6,462 nt of DNA from Chloroflexota bacterium (GTDB lineage: Bacteria > Chloroflexota > UBA5177 > JANWHV01): the NCBI GenBank assembly GCA_025450255.1, contig JANWHV010000286.1, positions 1 through 6,462 of the forward strand. The letters are read 5' to 3'. The position numbers and the translations under genes were made by a program. Under the pieces are notes generated by a model that was not told the origin of the DNA, ran no database searches, and saw only the letters and a list, made by a program, of their open reading frames with translations. Shown in pieces: positions 4,932-6,462 of this stretch (position 1 is the first letter of the stretch; each line of letters starts with the position of its first letter).

Positions 4932-5947
4932 ATGCCTCTCCCGCCCATCACCTCACGTATCGCCGCCGCGATGCGATCGGCATTCGGCAGCACGAGCGGG
5001 CGGAGTGGCCCGCTCGGTATGGGGACGGCCGCCGCGCCCACGCGCCGGACCGGCGCCACGAGGCTCTCGGCGGCGTGCTCGACCACCGTGGCCACGATCT
5101 CGGCGCCGAAGCCGCCGCCAACCCACGCCTCGTGCGCGGTGACCAGGCGACCGGTGCGCCGGACCGAGGCGATCACCGTCTCCTGGTCCCAGGGCCGGAG
5201 CGTGCGTGGGTCGATCACCTCGGCCTCGATTCCCTCGCTCGCCAGGGTCGCCGCGGCGCGCAAGGCCAGGGGCACGGTCGAGCCCAGGGCGACGACGGTC
5301 ACGTCGCGGCCGGCACGCGCCACGCGCGCCGCGCCGAAAGGCTCGACATGCTCGCCCACCGGAACCTCGCCACGCGGGCCGTGCGCGAGCGACATCGCCT
5401 CGAAGAAGATCACGGGGTTGTCGTCGCGGATGGCCGCGATCATCAGGCCCTTGGCGTCCGCTGGGGTCGCCGGCATCACGACCTTGAGGCCGGGCACATG
5501 GGCGAACCATGCCGAATAGTCCTGCGGGTGACCGCCGTATGGCCCGTCGCCGACGCGCGTACGCACGACAACTGGGACGCGCGCCGTGCCGCCGGTCATA
5601 TAGTGGAGATTCGGCGCCTGGTTGATGAGTTGATTCATGGCAGCCGGCAGGAATTCGCCGAAGCTGATCTCCACGATTGGCCGGCGCCCAAACAGGGCGG
5701 CGCCGATCGCGGCGCCGGCCATCGCCGACTCCGAGATCGGCGCCTCCAGGATGCGCGAGGGCCCGAACTCCTCATACAGCCCCCTGGCGCCCTGCATCGA
5801 GCCGCCGAAGGGGCCGATGTCCTGGCCAATGACGAATACCCGTTCGTCGCGCCGCATCTCCCCCGCTATCGCCTCGATAATGGCGCCCGTCATGGTGAGG
5901 CGTTGGGTCGTCGGGATAGCGGACGCCTCTCCGGTCGTCGCGGTCAT
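4928..5947 (-). CDS. 2-oxoacid dehydrogenase E1 beta subunit
   Basis: 339 residues, the normal size for an E1 beta (transketolase-like pyrimidine-binding plus C-terminal domains). 'MTGAIIEAIAGEMRRDERVFVIGQDIG' opens the fold. 'APISESAMAGAAIGAALFG' carries the Glu that activates the ThDP aminopyrimidine in this family. 'GDGPYGGHPQDYSAWFAHVPG' corresponds to the HSQDYAAW segment of pyruvate-type E1 beta, with Pro for Ser. 'PGLKVVMPATPADAKGLMIAAIRDDNPVIFFE' and 'IDPRTLRPWD' are family hallmarks. With E1 alpha it forms an alpha2beta2 tetramer that decarboxylates a 2-oxoacid. ATG 5947 overlaps the E1 alpha stop as ATGA, and AGGAGG lies 7 nt upstream (5955-5960). Pyruvate, branched-chain 2-oxoacid or acetoin cannot be told apart from this sequence. 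Confidence 0.94.
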   Translation of the reverse strand: MTATTGEASAIPTTQRLTMTGAIIEAIAGEMRRDERVFVIGQDIGPFGGSMQGARGLYEEFGPSRILEAPISESAMAGAAIGAALFGRRPIVEISFGEFLPAAMNQLINQAPNLHYMTGGTARVPVVVRTRVGDGPYGGHPQDYSAWFAHVPGLKVVMPATPADAKGLMIAAIRDDNPVIFFEAMSLAHGPRGEVPVGEHVEPFGAARVARAGRDVTVVALGSTVPLALRAAATLASEGIEAEVIDPRTLRPWDQETVIASVRRTGRLVTAHEAWVGGGFGAEIVATVVEHAAESLVAPVRRVGAAAVPIPSGPLRPLVLPNADRIAAAIREVMGGRGI

Positions 5948-6462
5948 GCGTAAACCTCCTCAAGGCCAAGCTCGGACGGCCCGGCCGCGGGCTCGGCACG
6001 GGCGCGCTCGATCGCCGCCGCCGCCTCGCGCGCCGCCGTGGCGCGGATTGCCTGGAGCGCGTCCGCCGTGGCCGCGCCGCGCGTGAGCAGGCGCTCGGCG
6101 TAGAGATCGAGCGGATCGTCACCCCTGCTCTCCTCCGGTGTGCGGTACGCGGCCTTGTCGGCGGCGTTGTGTCCGCCGGCGCGGCGCGTGCGCGCCTCGA
6201 TCAGCGTCGGCCCGTCCCCGGCTCGCGCTCGCGCGATCGCCTCGGCTACCGCGTCGCGGACCGCCTCGACGTCGAGGCCGTCGACGGTGACCCCTGGAAT
6301 ACCGTATCCCGCCGCACGGTCGGCCACTGAGACGCGCAGGTAGCTGGACGCCCGCTGTGAGATGGCCCAGCCGTTGTTCTGACACACGTAGACGATCGGA
6401 AGTTGCCAGATCGCGGCCAGGTTCACGTTCTCATGGAAGTCGCCCCGATTCGCGGTCCCGTC
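5944..6462 (-). CDS. 2-oxoacid dehydrogenase E1 alpha subunit, C-terminal part
   Basis: Cut by the right window edge; 172 residues visible, about half of a usual chain of 320-360. The frame is open to 6462 and starts 'DGTANRGDFHENVNLA'. With a Gly just outside, this gives GDG-x26-NN (ending 'VYVCQNNGWAIS'), the ThDP-Mg binding motif. The GTG at 6426 is internal and not a start. 'GYGIPGVTVDGLDVEAVRDAV' and 'RTRRAGGHNAADKAAYRTPEE' match the C-terminal half, including the active-site loop with GHxxxD. E1 alpha binds the ThDP diphosphate and pairs with the E1 beta encoded next. Its TGA lies inside the E1 beta start, so the two are translationally coupled. The operon promoter is outside the window. 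Confidence 0.93.
   Translation of the reverse strand, partial: DGTANRGDFHENVNLAAIWQLPIVYVCQNNGWAISQRASSYLRVSVADRAAGYGIPGVTVDGLDVEAVRDAVAEAIARARAGDGPTLIEARTRRAGGHNAADKAAYRTPEESRGDDPLDLYAERLLTRGAATADALQAIRATAAREAAAAIERARAEPAAGPSELGLEEVYA

Noticed and set aside
4287..5519. Long + strand ORF of 410 residues opposite E2 and E1 beta
   Set aside because: GC-rich shadow of two well-supported coupled genes; low-complexity Arg/Ala/Ser-rich product.

Overview
This is a high-GC bacterial window with no rRNA, tRNA, CRISPR array or transposon that I can see. Gene content (an ArsR/AHSA1/DUF899 set, an RclA-like flavoprotein, a dehydrogenase operon with a split E2, and a selenoprotein-type radical SAM enzyme) would fit a Chloroflexota/Thermomicrobia-like or other deep-branching high-GC lineage. 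That assignment is weak inference. The host must carry selenocysteine machinery (SelA/B/C/D) if the main reading below is right.

Layout. The left edge (2-598, + strand) is the C-terminal part of an RclA/mercuric-reductase-like FAD disulfide oxidoreductase. Everything else is on the minus strand. Converging on it is a radical SAM protein with an N-terminal B12-binding-like domain (595-2103). Its apparent end is an in-frame UGA at 637-639. Reading that UGA as selenocysteine extends the protein 13 residues to a TAA at 595-597 and gives the tail Cys-Sec-Ala-Glu-Pro, the signature of the CUAEP/CCAEP-tail radical SAM (seleno)proteins. A hairpin starts directly after the UGA. An ordinary ORF call would truncate this gene and lose the Sec.

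A 241-bp intergenic stretch (2104-2344) holds a GC-rich nested hairpin, a small inverted repeat and a possible promoter for the radical SAM gene. Upstream comes a compact three-gene operon, arsR-type regulator / AHSA1-SRPBCC protein / DUF899 thioredoxin-like protein (3880 down to 2345), with gaps of 14 and 16 nt. Its promoter is unusually clear: TTGACG, 17 nt, TATATT. The -10 lies so close to the ATG that the mRNA should be leaderless, and a palindrome covering the -10 and start codon looks like the autoregulatory operator.

The right part (3937 to the edge) is a translationally coupled operon for a 2-oxoacid dehydrogenase complex: E1 alpha (partial), E1 beta, an E2 catalytic domain without lipoyl or E3/E1-binding domain, and a separate 82-residue lipoyl protein. 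All three junctions are 4-nt ATGA/GTGA overlaps. E1 decarboxylates a 2-oxoacid with ThDP, the free lipoyl protein would carry the acyl group, and E2 would pass it to CoA. No E3 is recognised in the window; the flavoprotein at the left looks RclA-like rather than like an E3.
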